Shown: positions 12,018-25,130, counted from the first letter of the stretch. The stretch is DNA of 64,000 bases from Dillenia suffruticosa (GCA_033439265.1 JAVTVX010000001.1:12976608-13040607); one strand, 5' to 3'. Translations and numbers: made by a program. Notes: a model not told the origin generated them from the letters alone.

Positions 12018-13313
12018 CACTACTAGAAGATAGACTTTTAGCAATGGAAAAATCCATTGCTAAAAATCTTTTTTCCGTTGCTGAAAGCTATTAGCGACAG
12101 ATTTTATCCATCGCTGAAAATTACCCCGCTAAATATCAGCGACGGATTAAAAACGGAAAAAATCCGTCGCTAATGATTAGCGATGGAAAAAATCCATCAC
12201 TAATAGAAAAAGAAAAAAAAAAGAAAAAAAGGGAAAAAAATCAGCGATAGATTGGGATCCATCGCTGGTTTTTTATTTCTTAAAAAAAACGGATCACTGC
12301 TCCAAGCCTGCCGACCTACCGGCCCGCTTCCTTAATTTGTCAGAAATCCTTGCGCCAAGTTTTGAATCTGAGTACAATGAACATGACAAGAGCACCTCCA
12401 TCAGTAGACAAGTTAAGCATCTTGTCTTAATCTTTTTCTTTTACTTATTATTTTTACCTCATATTTTTTAATAAAAATAAAATAAAATTATAATTTATTA
12501 TAAAATAATGAAATAATGTTATTTTAGCTTAAAATGAAATAATTTTATTTTAGCTTAAAATAAAATAATAAAAATTTTAAAATAATAAAATAATATTATT
12601 TTTCTACAAAATAAAATCAAAATCAAAATAAAAAGAATTATTAAATAAAAATAAAAAATTTTAAAATTTTAAAAAATTATAAAAATTATAAAAAATTATA
12701 AATTATAACAATTAAAAAATAAAAAAATATCCGTCGGTAATCCGTTGTTAATTATTTTTATCTCTTATTTTTTAATAATAAAAAAATAATATAAAATTAT
12801 AATTTATTATAAAATAATAAAATAATTTTGTTTTAGCTTAAAATAAAATAATAAAATAATATTATTCTTCTACAAAATAAAGTGAAAATAAAAATAAAAA
12901 GAATTATTAAAGATAAATAAAAAATTAAAAAAATTAAAAAATTAAAAAAAAATCCATCGGTAATTTATCACTAATTTTTCTGTCGGTAAACTGTCACTAA
13001 TTTTTCCATTGATAATTCATCGCTAAGTTTTCTGTTGGTAATGTGTCATTAATTTTTCCGTCACTAATCCGTCAGTAATCCATCGCAAAAAGGTTTATAA
13101 AATTATTTTAATTTTAAATTTTTTTTTTTTACTGTTGACTACTACAGAGATGGATTAGCGACGGAAATATTCCATTGCTAATCTATTGCAAATCGCTTGA
13201 TATTTTGTCCGACAGTATTCCGTTGCTATTAGCGACAGTATTCTATCGCTATTAACGAAGAAATTTTTTCAGTCGGTAATTTTCCGTCGTTGAAGATCTG
13301 TTTTCTAGTAGTG
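12018..13313 (+). mobile_element. Non-autonomous CACTA element, CACTACTAGAA family
   Basis: 1296 bp bounded by CACTACTAGAA and its complement TTTTCTAGTAGTG. The flanking 3-mers are TAC and TAT, so the usual 3-bp duplication would have one later change. The ends are packed with direct and inverted copies of a GCGACGGA-like motif, the subterminal repeats typical of CACTA elements. The AT-rich core holds a duplicated ~200-bp stretch (about 12450-12720 and 12760-12960) and no transposase. Its two ends match those of the element at 34134-35050 in inverted order, so both belong to one family. It is inserted in the pol region of the Tat-like retrotransposon and is therefore younger than it. Confidence 0.85.
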
Positions 13314-13318
13314 TATCC

Positions 13319-15200
13319 TCCATCGTCATAGTGGCCCAGCACTAGCCACTAAAGCAAATTTTACAGAAGAGGGATATCTCAGGTTGGCTAATCAAATGGA
13401 GCATCGAACTCGAGGAGTTTAACATTGACTATCAACAAAGACCCACTATCGAAGGACAGGCTCTTGCTAACTTCATCCCCAAGTGCACAATCCCATACTA
13501 CGATGAACAAACACCTGCCTGTCCTCGAGAAGAGCATGCATTACCTCCTTAGACACTATATGTGGATGGGTCCTCCAACTCATCAAGAAGCGGAACTAGA
13601 CTCGTTCTAATGGGTCCCGATGACTTCAAAACTGAATACGCTCTCCGCTTTGACTTCAAAGCCACTAATAACCAAGCTAAGTACAAGGTGCTCCTAATAG
13701 GGCTGCGAATCACGGCGTCAATGAGAGCTCGAGAAATAAGGATGTTTATAGACAGCTAGCTTGTGGTTAAGCAAATCGAAGGTGCCTACGAAACTAGGGA
13801 ACCGATAAAGACAAGGTACCTGACGAAGATACAAGAAGTAATATGGGGATTCCATAGAGTCGACATTCAACAAATTCCAAGATCGAAAAACGTTAAAGCT
13901 GACACACTCTCTAAGTTGGCCAGCTCGGACTCAGTAGCCACGAGCCGAATAGTATATATCGAGAGCCTCCTCTACCCGAGCATCAATGAACCAAAATAGA
14001 TTCTGTCAATAAACGAATCACCTAGTTGGAAAGATTCCATACATGCTTACATTAGCAATAGTCAACAACCAGAGGCGCTTGCAGAACAGCTAAGATCAAA
14101 TGAAAGTCCACCCAATACGCCATCATCAATGGAGCCCTCTACAAGAAATCCTTCACTTACTCCTACCTTAAATATCTAACTCCCAAAGAAAGAAACTATG
14201 TTCTTTGAGAAATACAAGAAGGGGTATGCAGCAATCACTTCAGAGCATGGAACCTAGCAAACAAGGCTCTAAGACAGGGGTACTTCTGACCTACTATGAA
14301 AGCTAATGCAAATGCATTTATCAAGAAATATGATAAGTGCCGGTGCTTTACCTCAATCCCCCATCAACCTTCTACCGTATTATGCCAAGCCCTGGCCATT
14401 TGCATAATGGGGGAGAAACATACTAAGGCTATTCCTCCGCACCACAAGATAGTGTAAATTTATTATCGTCATCATTAACTGCTTCACCAAGTGGGTAGAA
14501 GTAAATCCATTAGCACAGATCATAACCAAAAAGATACAGAAGTTCATCTGGTCATTGATAATCATAAGGTTCTAGCTACCTTACTCTTTGATTACTGACA
14601 ATGGACACCAATTTGATAACAAAGAGTTCAAAGAATTCTGTGACAAACTAGAGATTCAACACTGCTTGACATAAGTTGCCTATCCCTAATCCAACAGCCT
14701 TGCCAAGATAACCAACTGAATAATTCTACAAGGGCTTAAGACCACGCTAGATGAAGCAAAAGGTTATTGGGCTAACGAACTCTATAGAATTCTCTAAGCC
14801 TACTGTACTATGCCAAGGAGGGCCATAGGGGAAACGCCATTTAGATTGACATACAAGTCAGAAACAGTATTACCAGTTGAAATAGGAATTCACTCATTAT
14901 AAGTAAAGCAGTATCAAAAGGAGCCAAATGAGTCTACCCTACAAGAACAATTAGACCTCCTATCAGAGTCAAGAGACATGACATCCACTTAAATGGAGGT
15001 ACATCAATAATAGATGGCCCGATACTCCAACAAAAGGGTCAAGGCTAAAACATTCAAACCGGAAGATCGGTACTCCATAAAGCGGAAACAATAGGATAAC
15101 CATAGCCGAGGAGCAAACTTGCACCCAATGGGAAGGCCCATATTGGATACACTTGGTCCAAAGACCTGAAATTTACCGATTCAATCATTTAGATGATCAG
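13319..15200 (+). pseudogene. RNase H and integrase regions of the Tat-like element
   Basis: RNase H shows DGSSNSSRSG near 13562 and the plant gypsy motif QQIPRSKNVKADTLSKLAS near 13869. Integrase remnants continue to about 15100 (GETPFRLTY-like and ARYSNKRVKAKTF stretches). Decayed throughout. Confidence 0.82.
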
Positions 15201-15420
15201 CCATAGCCCATTTATGGAACTCTGAAAACTTGCATATTTATCATCAATAAGTTTCATAACAATCATATCTTTGTCGTCTATCGCTCTATGATGCATTGAT
15301 GTTAATAAAATATTTTCAGTATAACGAGCACATACCTTTTAGTTAGGCACCTCGTTATACTCCCACCGCGGAACTAGCTAGATCCAACATAAAACACCTG
15401 CCTCCTGGCACACTATGGTA

Positions 15421-16270
15421 CACTTATACATTTTACAGGTCACAATGCCTCCAAGTACCCTCAGTGCAACTCTTGGTATGCTCATACATTTTACAAGGCG
15501 CAATGCCTCCAAGTATCATCGATGTAACACCTGATACGCTCATATATTTCACAAGGCACAACGCCTCTGTACCCTCAGTACAACGCCTGGTATGTTTATA
15601 CATTTTATAAGGCACAACGCTTAGTACGCTCATACATTTCACAAGGCTTAAATGCCTCTGAATACCTTCAACGCAACGCTTGGTATGCTTATACATTTTA
15701 TGAAGTGCAACACCTCTGAGCACCTTCAGTGCAACGCATGGTATGCTCATACATTTTACAAAGTGCAATGCCTTCGAGTACTTTCAGCGCAATACCTGGT
15801 ATGCTCATATATTCACAAGACACAACACCTCTAAGTACTCTTAATGTAATGCCCGGTACACTTATACTTTTTACAAGGTACAATGCCTACGAGTACCCTT
15901 GGTGTAATGCCTGGTACGCACATATATTTTTCAAGGTGTAACGTCTCTGAGTACTCTTGGTGCAACACCTGGTACGCTCATACATTTCACAATGCGTAAT
16001 ACCTCTTGATTACTCAGGGCAAGGCCTGGTATGCTCATACATTTCACAAGGCGAAACACCTCCGAGTACTCTTGGTACAACACTTGGTACACTTATACAT
16101 TTTACAAGGCACAACGCCTCTCAATATTCTCAGTGTCACGCCTGGTACGCTCATACATTTTATAAGGTGCAATGCCTTCAAGTACTTTTGGTGAACGCCT
16201 GGTACCCTTATACATTTTAAAAGGTGCAATGCCTCCAAGTACCTTTAGCGCAATGCTTAGTATGCGCAAC
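15421..16270 (+). repeat. Tandem array of ~59-bp units in the 3' part of the Tat-like element
   Basis: About 14-15 diverged head-to-tail copies, most spaced 55-60 bp apart, around the core CTCATACATTTTACAAGG. Core copies lie near 15480, 15539, 15629, 15688, 15746, 15806, 15979, 16037, 16092, 16150 and 16208; one short unit lies near 15597-15629. Array-wide open frames on both strands are a by-product of the repeat. Tandem repeats between integrase and 3' LTR are known in Tat/Ogre-type elements and can seed satellite DNA. Confidence 0.9.
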
Positions 16271-17513
16271 ACTTTCGAGTGCCTTCGGCACGATACCTGA
16301 TACGTCAAACGCTTTCAAGGCACAACACTCGAAACCATGTACACTGAGGCATTATCAACACTCTCAACACCATTTTAACAAGTCCTGTTGGCACAGTCTC
16401 TACCTATGACTTCAGATCTCTTATCTATCTGGCATATAACTGTAAAACAGATGTCTCTACTTGCTCATCAATGGACAATGAGAATGACATAAAGGTAAAG
16501 GCAATCGAGAAGAAAGAAAAGGAAGTGGATGACAAGTACATCAATAAGAACAAACAAAAGAATCATTAGGTACATAAAAAAGGAAACTTTTTTCATTCAT
16601 TTTTCAATAACATCTCTACACGACAATTCAAAATTCACACTAACATCCAGAAACCTAAGTTCTTATATATACACAATGGTTATGAGAACAAAAAAGATAG
16701 GAGAAGGCTCTTTTCTCAATATCAATTTCTCCCAGCCTCTTTACACTCCTTAGAAGACGCCGACTTTGAATCTAACTATCCCATTCTCTTCACTCCTAAA
16801 CCCAGGGGTATTGATAATGTACAGCCTACTAGGCAAAGGGATTAGTCATCGCCATTAGACCCCACAAAAGAAGAATTCTCTAATCCTCCAATTTGGAATA
16901 CAAAAAGGAGATGGGAATACCACCAAATGCAGGCATCTTTAGGAACTCATAGAGCCAACTATCACAAACTTGGGTAACCAAGTGATGTGATAGGATCTCG
17001 TATCGACAATCTCCACCATTGATGGAATCTCATATCGACAATATCTAAAAAGCACAAAATAACCACCATACAAAATCCATCATCTTTAGTTCAAACGCTT
17101 GCTAAGAACCATACCGGGTTTGGGTTACCAAGTGCCGTGTTGCTTCATTTGAATCCTTATAAGCTTTAATTTTCTCACTTACTCACTCATTCATAGGATA
17201 TAACACAGACTATGAATCCTCGTTACAAGCCCTCGCTATTTATAGCTAATGCCTTAATAATAGACCTTGCAAATAAAGCAACATGCCTTGAAAATGGAAC
17301 AACCACTTTCCCATTAAATAAAGGATCGACCTTCTAACTCCTATAGTAACGACATAACTGACTCCCCATCTTTTTTGTCTCGTGATAACATCCATGTTTA
17401 ATGAACCATGACTTAACTCTTATAACTGTTTCGCTTCTCTTCTGAAAGTTACAAAAGCGATATCTCTACTTATGATGCTATCTCTTTGACCTAACCTTAG
17501 GAGTGGGGACAAA
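16271..17513 (+). other. 3' untranslated part of the Tat-like element
   Basis: Non-coding sequence between the tandem array and the 3' LTR. It contains a short imperfect repeat around 16995-17045 (GGAATCTCATATCGACAAT-like). A purine-rich tract, AGGAGTGGGGACAAA, lies directly before the 3' LTR and is the likely plus-strand primer. Confidence 0.6.
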
Positions 17514-18288
17514 TGATGGTACGTGGGCCAAGGCCCATTATCAAAAGGATCAGAACTTTATTATGAGTCCATTAAGTCAAGCTCATCGAACCAAATTTAC
17601 CGATAGCTTCTCGATCTTCCTAGTCCTTGACACTCAAGCTCCTTGGTCACTTCGCTCCTTGGTGAATACGTCACACAACTATAATTCATTCAGTCACGTG
17701 ATAAGCATACTTGGAGATAACCAATAAAGTTTATCTTTAAAGGACTTAAAATTTCCTTATACGGATAAGAATCTCCCACATTCTCAAAACAATCTCACCG
17801 AACAAGGAAACATGCCTCAAAATGCACACTTGATGATGTCTGAAGATCCCATGACAGTTGGGACCTTCCCCAATCAACAAAATAACGTACCTCCAAGAGA
17901 CCTTTGACTATAATCCCTGTAATCTTAGAAATTCACAATAATCTCTTCACAAAAAAAACTAGAGTTATGACGCCCCCAACACTTCATGAAACTTTCCAAG
18001 AGCCACGGATATATAAGTACAGTATCGGCTGTTGTCCAGGTAAGTTCTCTTGGAACCTTACATATCAAACATACAGGCGATACAAGTCGAGACACTCTTT
18101 TTCTCTATCTGTTTTTCAGATTCTAAAATCGCGTTTTCTAATTTGAGTATCGGAATCTTCCCCATCGAAGCATCCTCCAACAGTATTTGTAGGTCACATC
18201 CTTCGCGAACCTTCGGATCACTTCTCAACTCATGACTCCAACTCAAACAGGCAAAGCATGTATCTGTGGAGAAAACCCACCTCCATCA
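17514..18288 (+). repeat. 3' LTR of the Tat-like element
   Basis: 775 bp from TGATGGTACGTGG to CTCCATCA, followed by the TSD AGTAC. It contains a plausible TATA box (ATATATAAGTAC near 18008) and the TTTGAGTATCGGAAT stretch near 18141. Confidence 0.85.
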
Positions 18289-18293
18289 AGTAC

Positions 18294-21200
18294 TTTAAGA
18301 AAATTGTCTCACATATTTTCTAAAAATTACTAAAATTTGGCATTGCCCAATTTTGGACCAGAGACCTTTAGTGTTATACTGGTGCAATAAACCAACTATA
18401 CCACCGCATCATTGTCCATTGTAGCATCTCTAAGCCATGACAAAAAGAAAAATCACACAAAAATATAATTTACTATAAAATTGCTTATAAAAAGATAAAA
18501 AAGGAACATTATATTGATGATGTTTTTTATTGAAGGCCACCCGTAAAGAAGAGAAGAAAGCACAATCAAATATCCTTTCTCTCAAACTCTCTTTATACAA
18601 TATTATTTCTAAGTACAAATCAAATATTATAACTGGTGCATTTCAAAGAGAGCTTTATTAGTATCCAATAATAGGTAACACTGTGCGACAAACAAGGATA
18701 GTTTAACAATGTTTAGCAAAGGACAGTGCTGCAAGGCAGATGAAGTTTTGGCAATAAATATATTCCAAAACTATAAAGAAGAAATAAAATGATAAAACAG
18801 CAATGGTGACAGACAAAATTTTCCATCACATACCCATATAAAAGTAGTGAAACTATGTTGTCCCCCAACACCATTAGCATTATCCCATGATCATTTCGGT
18901 GAAATCCATCCAGGTAAACTATTACTATGATAAGAATGAATCATGGTATATCATCTGTTTCTTTGTTTGATTTCCTGTTTCTATGTTGCCCTTTTAATGG
19001 GAAAGAAGAAAAAGGTTGAAACTTTTGAGAAAAGCCAACAAGTTGTAAGAAAAGATATGCACGCTTAATTAACCTTTTTTATGTTGCAGGATCCTTTACA
19101 AGTCACCTAAAATTAAAGGTGGGCCTTTTGTATACTATTTCATGCTATTTCTTTGCCTTATTGAATCAATTCCCTTTACACACTTTCAAACCAAGCTTAT
19201 TAGAGAAACATGATTAGTCAATTATGAAAACCAAGAAAAAGAAGAAGAAAATATAAATGAATCCTCACAATAATTCAAAAAGTTGAAATGCCTCGATCCA
19301 CGATATTTGTAGATACCATCCAATCATGCAGGGTCGCAATATTGTACTCTCTTCAAGACTTCGATGCAGAGCTAAAGGATGTTCTTTTGCATGTGTATTC
19401 ATGAAATGCTTTTTGAAAATTATGAGTCTTTTGGGATTCTTGAAAATTAATGGATTATAAAAACTCATGTACCCCAAAATCTTATATGTTTTGAAAATTG
19501 AATAGCGTTCATAAAAATAATAAAACCCTTGATTTGAAAAATCTCATGATTTGCCATTCTTAGGCATGCTTAAAAACATGAGGTGTTATATGGACATTCT
19601 TATATTAAAAATGTATAGTAACATGGGTGACAAAATATTTTCCGCTTTTTAAATATGTTTTGTTTTTATTAAATGAGTTGCTCTCAAACTATATAAGGGA
19701 ATCTGCTAAACATACAATCACTAAATAAACGAAAATTACTACTTAAACTCGGACGTACTGACCAAAAAAATATCGAATTCACCAAATGTTTTAGCTATGC
19801 TACTTATTTTGTACACTTGCAGATCTCTTTTCAAATATATGTAAACATTCATCTATTTCTATTTCTATTTCTGTTATCCTCGTAAAGTTATGTGTTTTGT
19901 CTACTTGGGTTCATGTCTCTTTGGTGGGGTGTCTAGGCTCTCCTCCACCTGCTCTAAATACACAGTACAATTCAGCATATCATAAGAAAGAAAGATTGAG
20001 AGTTTTATTAGCCTGAGAATTGTTTTTTGGAGCTTAGGACCGATAGTGTAAAATTGATCATTCGGAGTTTTGTTGTGGTTAACTTGTTGTATTATGATTA
20101 TCATGCTTTTTTTTTTAATTATTTTACAGGTTTTGCTTAGGTAGTCCACATATTACTAGCTAGGCCTGCCGAACAAGGCCCGAGCTTTAGATTAGATTTT
20201 GTGAAAAATTAACATTTTTAATATAAAAAAATTATTAATAAAAATGTATTTTTGTTCTTTTGTTTTGTGGAGGGTTATTGGACTAAATTTACGTAAGAGG
20301 AAAATTTCTTATATAATATTTAAATAAATCAAAATAATTACTATAATTTGAATATATTAATTTTAAAAAAATAATACTCAATAAGTTAACGATGGGTCAT
20401 CCCATGATATGCCTAGTTTTCAGGGTTGCATTTAAAACACGTGATCATGTCAACTTCAAAGCCCTCAATTATTACATAAAATCGTCTGAAAATTCTGGGG
20501 CGTGATTTTCGGTGGCTTGGCCTTTAAAGAACAACTTCGTTTTCACAAGGCGTCGACATAAGATGATAATAGCATTTGATTAGAAGTTTCTTCTTGTTGA
20601 AGAAAATTAAGAATGCAGAGATGGTTAGGAGGGCAGGAATAGATGACATGATCCTCAGTATCTTGTTTTCTTTTGCTTTGGTTCTATCAATCTTAATCAG
20701 CTTTATTTCTGTGTCATTTGTCTTGTTTATATTTCAATATCCCCCTCGTAAGGATCACCTATGCATGACGGCACTCGTAGCAAACAATCAAAATTTTAGG
20801 GATTCATTTAATTGAAATGTCGGTTTTGGATTCTAAAAGGAGCGTCTCTGTTCCAGTAATGCTTGACCACTGCGCAGACTAAGACGTATCCAAGTTTAGA
20901 CAAAGCTAGGATCAATTAAAAGAAAAAGAAAAAGAAATACATGCCCATGGCCGCCTTATGATTCCATTTCGCTTATTTATACCTTTAAGATTTTTTCTTT
21001 CGATTATTAATTTGTTCATGTGAAAAATAATATTTCACTGATTCTCTCTTTTGACTGAATTCACCTCCGATAGTCCATTATACTTCTCTGTCCCTTTTTA
21101 CTCTTCATTCACTTAAAAATAAATGCCAAATATCAACAGAAAGAAAGCCGTTGGTTAAAGCATAGATATACTAATAGATTTTAGCATCCATTAATATAAT

Positions 21201-21970
21201 AGTAACATCCACTGACGTCTATCAAGAATAATTAGTAAAAGTATCAAATTTTACCAACAATGAGATTAAACTGTTAATCAGGGATATTGTTATACTAATG
21301 ACTTATATCATCCGTTGGGATAAAAGGTTGTAAATGAAACTTATTGAAGTTCCATGGATAAATCTAGTAAAAAAATGCTGGTCACTTCTTGAAAAAACGG
21401 TGGGAAGCTAGTAAAAAATTTGATAAAATATCCAAAAAGGAAAAAGGAAAAATATAAAAGAGAAGTAGAAGACTTCGTGTTTGCCTCTCTCTGATCCTCT
21501 CTCCTCTTCTTTACCCTAGTTTCCAACACCGCAACTTCTCTTCGACATTGAAACCACATTGAACCTTGTCCGCAGCATCATCGAAGAAATCACCAGCCAT
21601 CAAGATCTTCTCTCTCTCTCTCTCTAAATCTTGTGCTCTCTCCTCTCTCTTTCATACTCCTTTGATTCGTGATGGCAACTACCCTGGTGCCAAAAACAAT
21701 AACCCTTTACCATTGACAGATCCTCTATCTCCCTCAATAATCTCTCCTCTCTCTCCCTTTCTTAGCGTGTGGCTCCATGCACCACCATCTTCTATCTCTC
21801 TCCCTTCCACCCATGAAGCTTTCTATCTCATTCTTCTTCAATGCTTCTAGTTTTTCTTGCCAAACCTTCGGTTAGAGATTGAAGACCATTCTCTCATCCT
21901 CAGAAATGATTTTTGATCATCACCAAAGTTCGATTAAGAACTCAATCCTCTCCCCGCTTCTGGTGACGAT
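18294..21970. other. Mostly featureless DNA between retrotransposons
   Basis: No recognisable gene or element apart from the doubtful small frame listed separately. It contains a TTTCTA microsatellite near 19853-19875. A CT-rich stretch at about 21470-21860 could be the edge of a promoter or 5' untranslated region, or simply low-complexity DNA. The copia element at 21976 has inserted at its right edge. Confidence 0.45.
20621..20815 (+). CDS. Possible small membrane protein, unrecognised
   Basis: A 64-codon frame from ATG at 20621. The translation starts MVRRAGIDDM and has one strongly hydrophobic segment (about residues 9-37, rich in Leu, Ile, Phe and Ser) followed by a polar tail. No family resemblance was seen. 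There is no convincing promoter or neighbour, and a hydrophobic frame can arise by chance in T-rich DNA, so it may not be a gene. Confidence 0.15.
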   Translation: MVRRAGIDDMILSILFSFALVLSILISFISVSFVLFIFQYPPRKDHLCMTALVANNQNFRDSFN

Positions 21971-21975
21971 GTGCT

Positions 21976-22562
21976 TGTTGAAAATATATAGGCCCACTTG
22001 GGCCCAAGACTTTTGGCCCAAGTGGGCCCATGATTTTTCCATTCTCCAACGGCTATATAGTCGTTGGAGGGGAGTGGACTTTATCCACTCCGATCTCTCT
22101 TCCTCTATTATTTTTTATTTTATTTTTTCTTTCTCTCTCTTACCATCTTCTATAAATAGAGATTTTCTCTTCTCTAATCTCTCGTCCAAAATCTCTCATC
22201 TCTTTCTTTATCTTTGTAATATTGAGATAATTTCTCTTTCATACTCAATAGAAGAAATTCTCTTCATTTTTCAATTTGTTTTTTTGATATATTTTCTCCT
22301 TATTTTTCTTTTATTTGATCACATTTTTATCTCTCTTTGTCCATATTTAAATTTATGCTCAAAACTTTTATAAAGTCCATTCTCTAGTATGTGATTGCAT
22401 AACATATTTAGAAAAATTATGTCTAGTGACAAATATTTGTCAAAGGAAAGAGGTATTTAAGCGAGAACAGACGAGTTCTACCTCTTTTCTGGGAACTTTC
22501 TTGGTGCTCCCTACTACAGAACGGTTTGGGTTAAATTTAAGTAAGGTTTACAAATTTCTACA
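21976..22562 (+). repeat. 5' LTR of the copia element at 21976-27310
   Basis: 587 bp starting TGTTGAAAATATATAGG and ending TTTCTACA directly before the primer-binding site. Near its start (21991-22028) is a perfect 14-bp inverted repeat, GGCCCACTTGGGCC, with a 10-base loop. Confidence 0.95.
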
Positions 22563-22574
22563 TGGTATCAGAGC
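22563..22574 (+). other. Primer-binding site (initiator-Met tRNA)
   Basis: TGGTATCAGAGC directly follows the 5' LTR. It is the standard copia primer-binding site. Confidence 0.95.
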
Positions 22575-22721
22575 AGAATTCTATTATTTCCCAAATGATA
22601 AATCCCCCTTCCTTGTTTACTTCATTTCAAACCCAACTTTTTTTTTTCCACAATCCTAACCTTTACAAATTATTTCCAATGGGTAGGGCACATCAAAAGA
22701 TCACTCAATGCTCTAAAACTC

Positions 22722-23546
22722 TTGAAATTTATAACGAATGAACCTCTTGATATTACCGACCCCACATATAAAGAATGGAAAGAAAGAGATGATCAAGTCT
22801 TCATTCTCCTCTCTAGTGCCATGCATCAAACTCACAAAAATATGGTGTCATCTTGTCCAAATTTTAAATCTCTATGGGATCAAATGTACGATCTATATGG
22901 GCAAGAATCAAATGTGGGAAGAATTTTTGAAATCAAACGAAAGATCGCCAACATTCAGAAGGAGGAGAAAATTATTTCCCAATTATTTTAAGAATATGAA
23001 GATCTATGGAATGAATTGGACATGCTAAGCCCACATACATGTGATCCGAAGATATTGTTAAAACGGAAGGATGAAGATAAGTCTTTTGGCCTTCTTGTCT
23101 CTCTTGGTGAATGCTTCTCAAATCTTCGCCAAGAAATCCTTCGGATGAAAGACTTCCCTTCATATCAAGAAATCCGATTCCTAATTCAAATGGCTGATGC
23201 TAACATGAGACTTGAGGAGGCTTCACAATCAAAAGTTGAAGTTCACAGATTTAAAATTGAGCAACAAACCTCTAAACTTGTACCAGAACAATCCATTGCC
23301 AATAGAGTCTATCAACCTTCTCATAAGAAAGGATGCTCACATTACAAGAGGCCAAACCACACCAAAGAGAAATGTTGGTTTCTTCATCCCCATCTCAAAC
23401 CAGAGCATCTTAAAAGGAAAGAACAAGGAGCACCAAAAGTAGCACAGAATGTGGCATTGGAAACGGCTCTTGAAGGCATCACCAAACTACTAAAACAAGT
23501 CGTCAATAATTCTGGTAACTCCTCAAACTCCACTTATTATTCTTAA
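22722..23546 (+). pseudogene. gag region of the copia element
   Basis: Copia gag (UBN2 family) with PTYKEWKERDDQVF near the start and a late CSHYKRPNHTKEKCW zinc knuckle near 23334-23378. The family places this protein in the cytoplasmic virus-like particle. It is a fossil copy. Confidence 0.85.
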
Positions 23547-23549
23547 AAT

Positions 23550-25130
23550 TGGTTAATAGATTCGGAATGTGACTATCATATGGTTAAGGATAAAGAAAAA
23601 ATATAATGTTTTTAACCCCTTCTCAATCCTAAAATAGTCAAGATAGTTAATAGACAAAATTTGAAAGTTAAAGAATTTGGAGAAGTTGAATTTTTTATAA
23701 AAAACTTAAATGTCTTATATGTTCCTAAATTTACCTCCAATCATATGTCAATTAGTAAGACAACTAAGGACCAAAATTGTAAGGCTATTTTTTATCCTGA
23801 TAGTATTGTTTTTCAGGATTTCAAGTCGAACCAAGTGATTGGTAGAGGATATAGAAAGAACAATTTATATTTTTTTTATCAAGACAAACAAGCTTTTGTA
23901 GCATATGCAGAAGATAATCAACTTTGACATGCTAGATTAGATCACCCAAATGATCAAACCTTAAAATTACTTTTTCCAACAAAAGTTTGTAAAAATGATC
24001 ATTGTGAAGTATGCATCTTTGGAAAACAAACCCGAGTATTTTATCCAATTTCAGAAACTATTTATAAAAATATCTTTGATCTTGTGCATTCAAATATATG
24101 GACATCCCATGTTGAATCTAGAAGAAATTTCAAATATTTTATATTTTTTATAGATCATAAATCTAGATACACGTGGGTATAAATGCTTCATACTAAGGCA
24201 CATGCTTTTGAAGCATTTAAGAATTTTAACTTTATCTTGAAACAATATGATACTCATATTAAAACATTTAGAACTGATAATGGAGGTGAATGTATGAGTA
24301 ATGAATTCAAAGAATACCTAGAAAACAAAGGAATTATTCATCAAATATCTTGTTCTTATACTCCACAACAAAATGGGTAGCAAAAAGAAAAAAAAAAGAC
24401 ATTTATTAGAAATAGCAAGGACCATGATATTTTTTGCAAATATGCCTAAAATATTTTGGAATGATACAATTAGTACAGTTGCACATGTAATTAATCGACT
24501 TCCCACAAAGATACTCAATGGAAAATCTCCTTTAGAGATATTTAGAAAAGAAAAGCCATTTTTATCTCATCTTAAAATATTATGTTGCACATATTATTCT
24601 CATATTCCTTCTCAAATAAGAGATAAGTTAGAAAAGAAGGAAAGACGTTGTGTTTTCATAAGCTATGCATCATTTCAAAAGGGATATCTATGCTATGAAC
24701 CCAAAACTAATAAAGTCTATACATCTAAGAATGTAATATTTTTTGAAGATAAATTATATTTCAAAAAACATAACAAAAATAAAGATTTCATAGAAAGAGA
24801 CTTACAAATCCTTTTTTGGGAATCCCTAAGAGTTGAAAATAAATCTCCTCAAGAAGTAGTTCTATAACCAAATATGGAACAAGGGGGAGAAGAAGAAAAT
24901 ATTTTAGAAAAAGAGGAGCCAAATGAACAAGGAAGAGAACAAGTTAACGAAGAAAATGAAGAAAATGAAGAAATTCTTATAGAACTATCATCACCACCTC
25001 CTTTACTTAAAAGATCAACTAGGTTGAGACGTCCCTATGAATGGTTAAATAAAGAAGTTTATTATAATTCTAAAGTTACATCTCTTCCTATCTCTGATTT
25101 TTATACAACTAATAATGTTTCTTCTAATCA
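23550..25130 (+). pseudogene. Protease and integrase regions of the copia element
   Basis: A protease-like WLIDSEC stretch near 23550, then a GAG-pre-integrase part. The integrase core shows TDNGGE near 24277, YTPQQNG near 24360 and INRLPTKIL near 24493. An acidic Glu/Asn-rich linker (about 24874-25000) leads into the reverse transcriptase. Decayed. Confidence 0.85.

Larger units (their letters stand above)
9932..18288 (+). mobile_element. Ty3/gypsy retrotransposon, Tat-like, decayed
   Basis: A fossil gypsy element of 8.36 kb with TSD AGTAC (9927-9931 and 18289-18293). LTRs of unequal length lie at 9932-10306 and 17514-18288, both starting TGATGGTAC. Just inside the 5' LTR is TTGGCCCCATCCGTGG, a degraded form of the TTGGCGCCGTCTGTGG motif usual in Tat-type elements. 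Parts in order: gag/protease scraps, reverse transcriptase, RNase H, integrase, then a long 3' part with a tandem array (15421-16270). A non-autonomous CACTA element (12018-13313) sits between the RT and RNase H parts. The coding region is broken many times. Confidence 0.9.

Noticed and set aside
15433-16308. Many open frames on both strands
   Set aside because: They are artefacts of the ~59-bp tandem repeat, whose unit happens to lack stops in several frames.
21471-21860. CT-rich stretch with a 94-codon frame, considered as a host gene start
   Set aside because: The frame is Ser/Leu/Pro low-complexity text produced by CTCTCT runs. No continuation was found on the far side of the copia insertion (27316 onwards).
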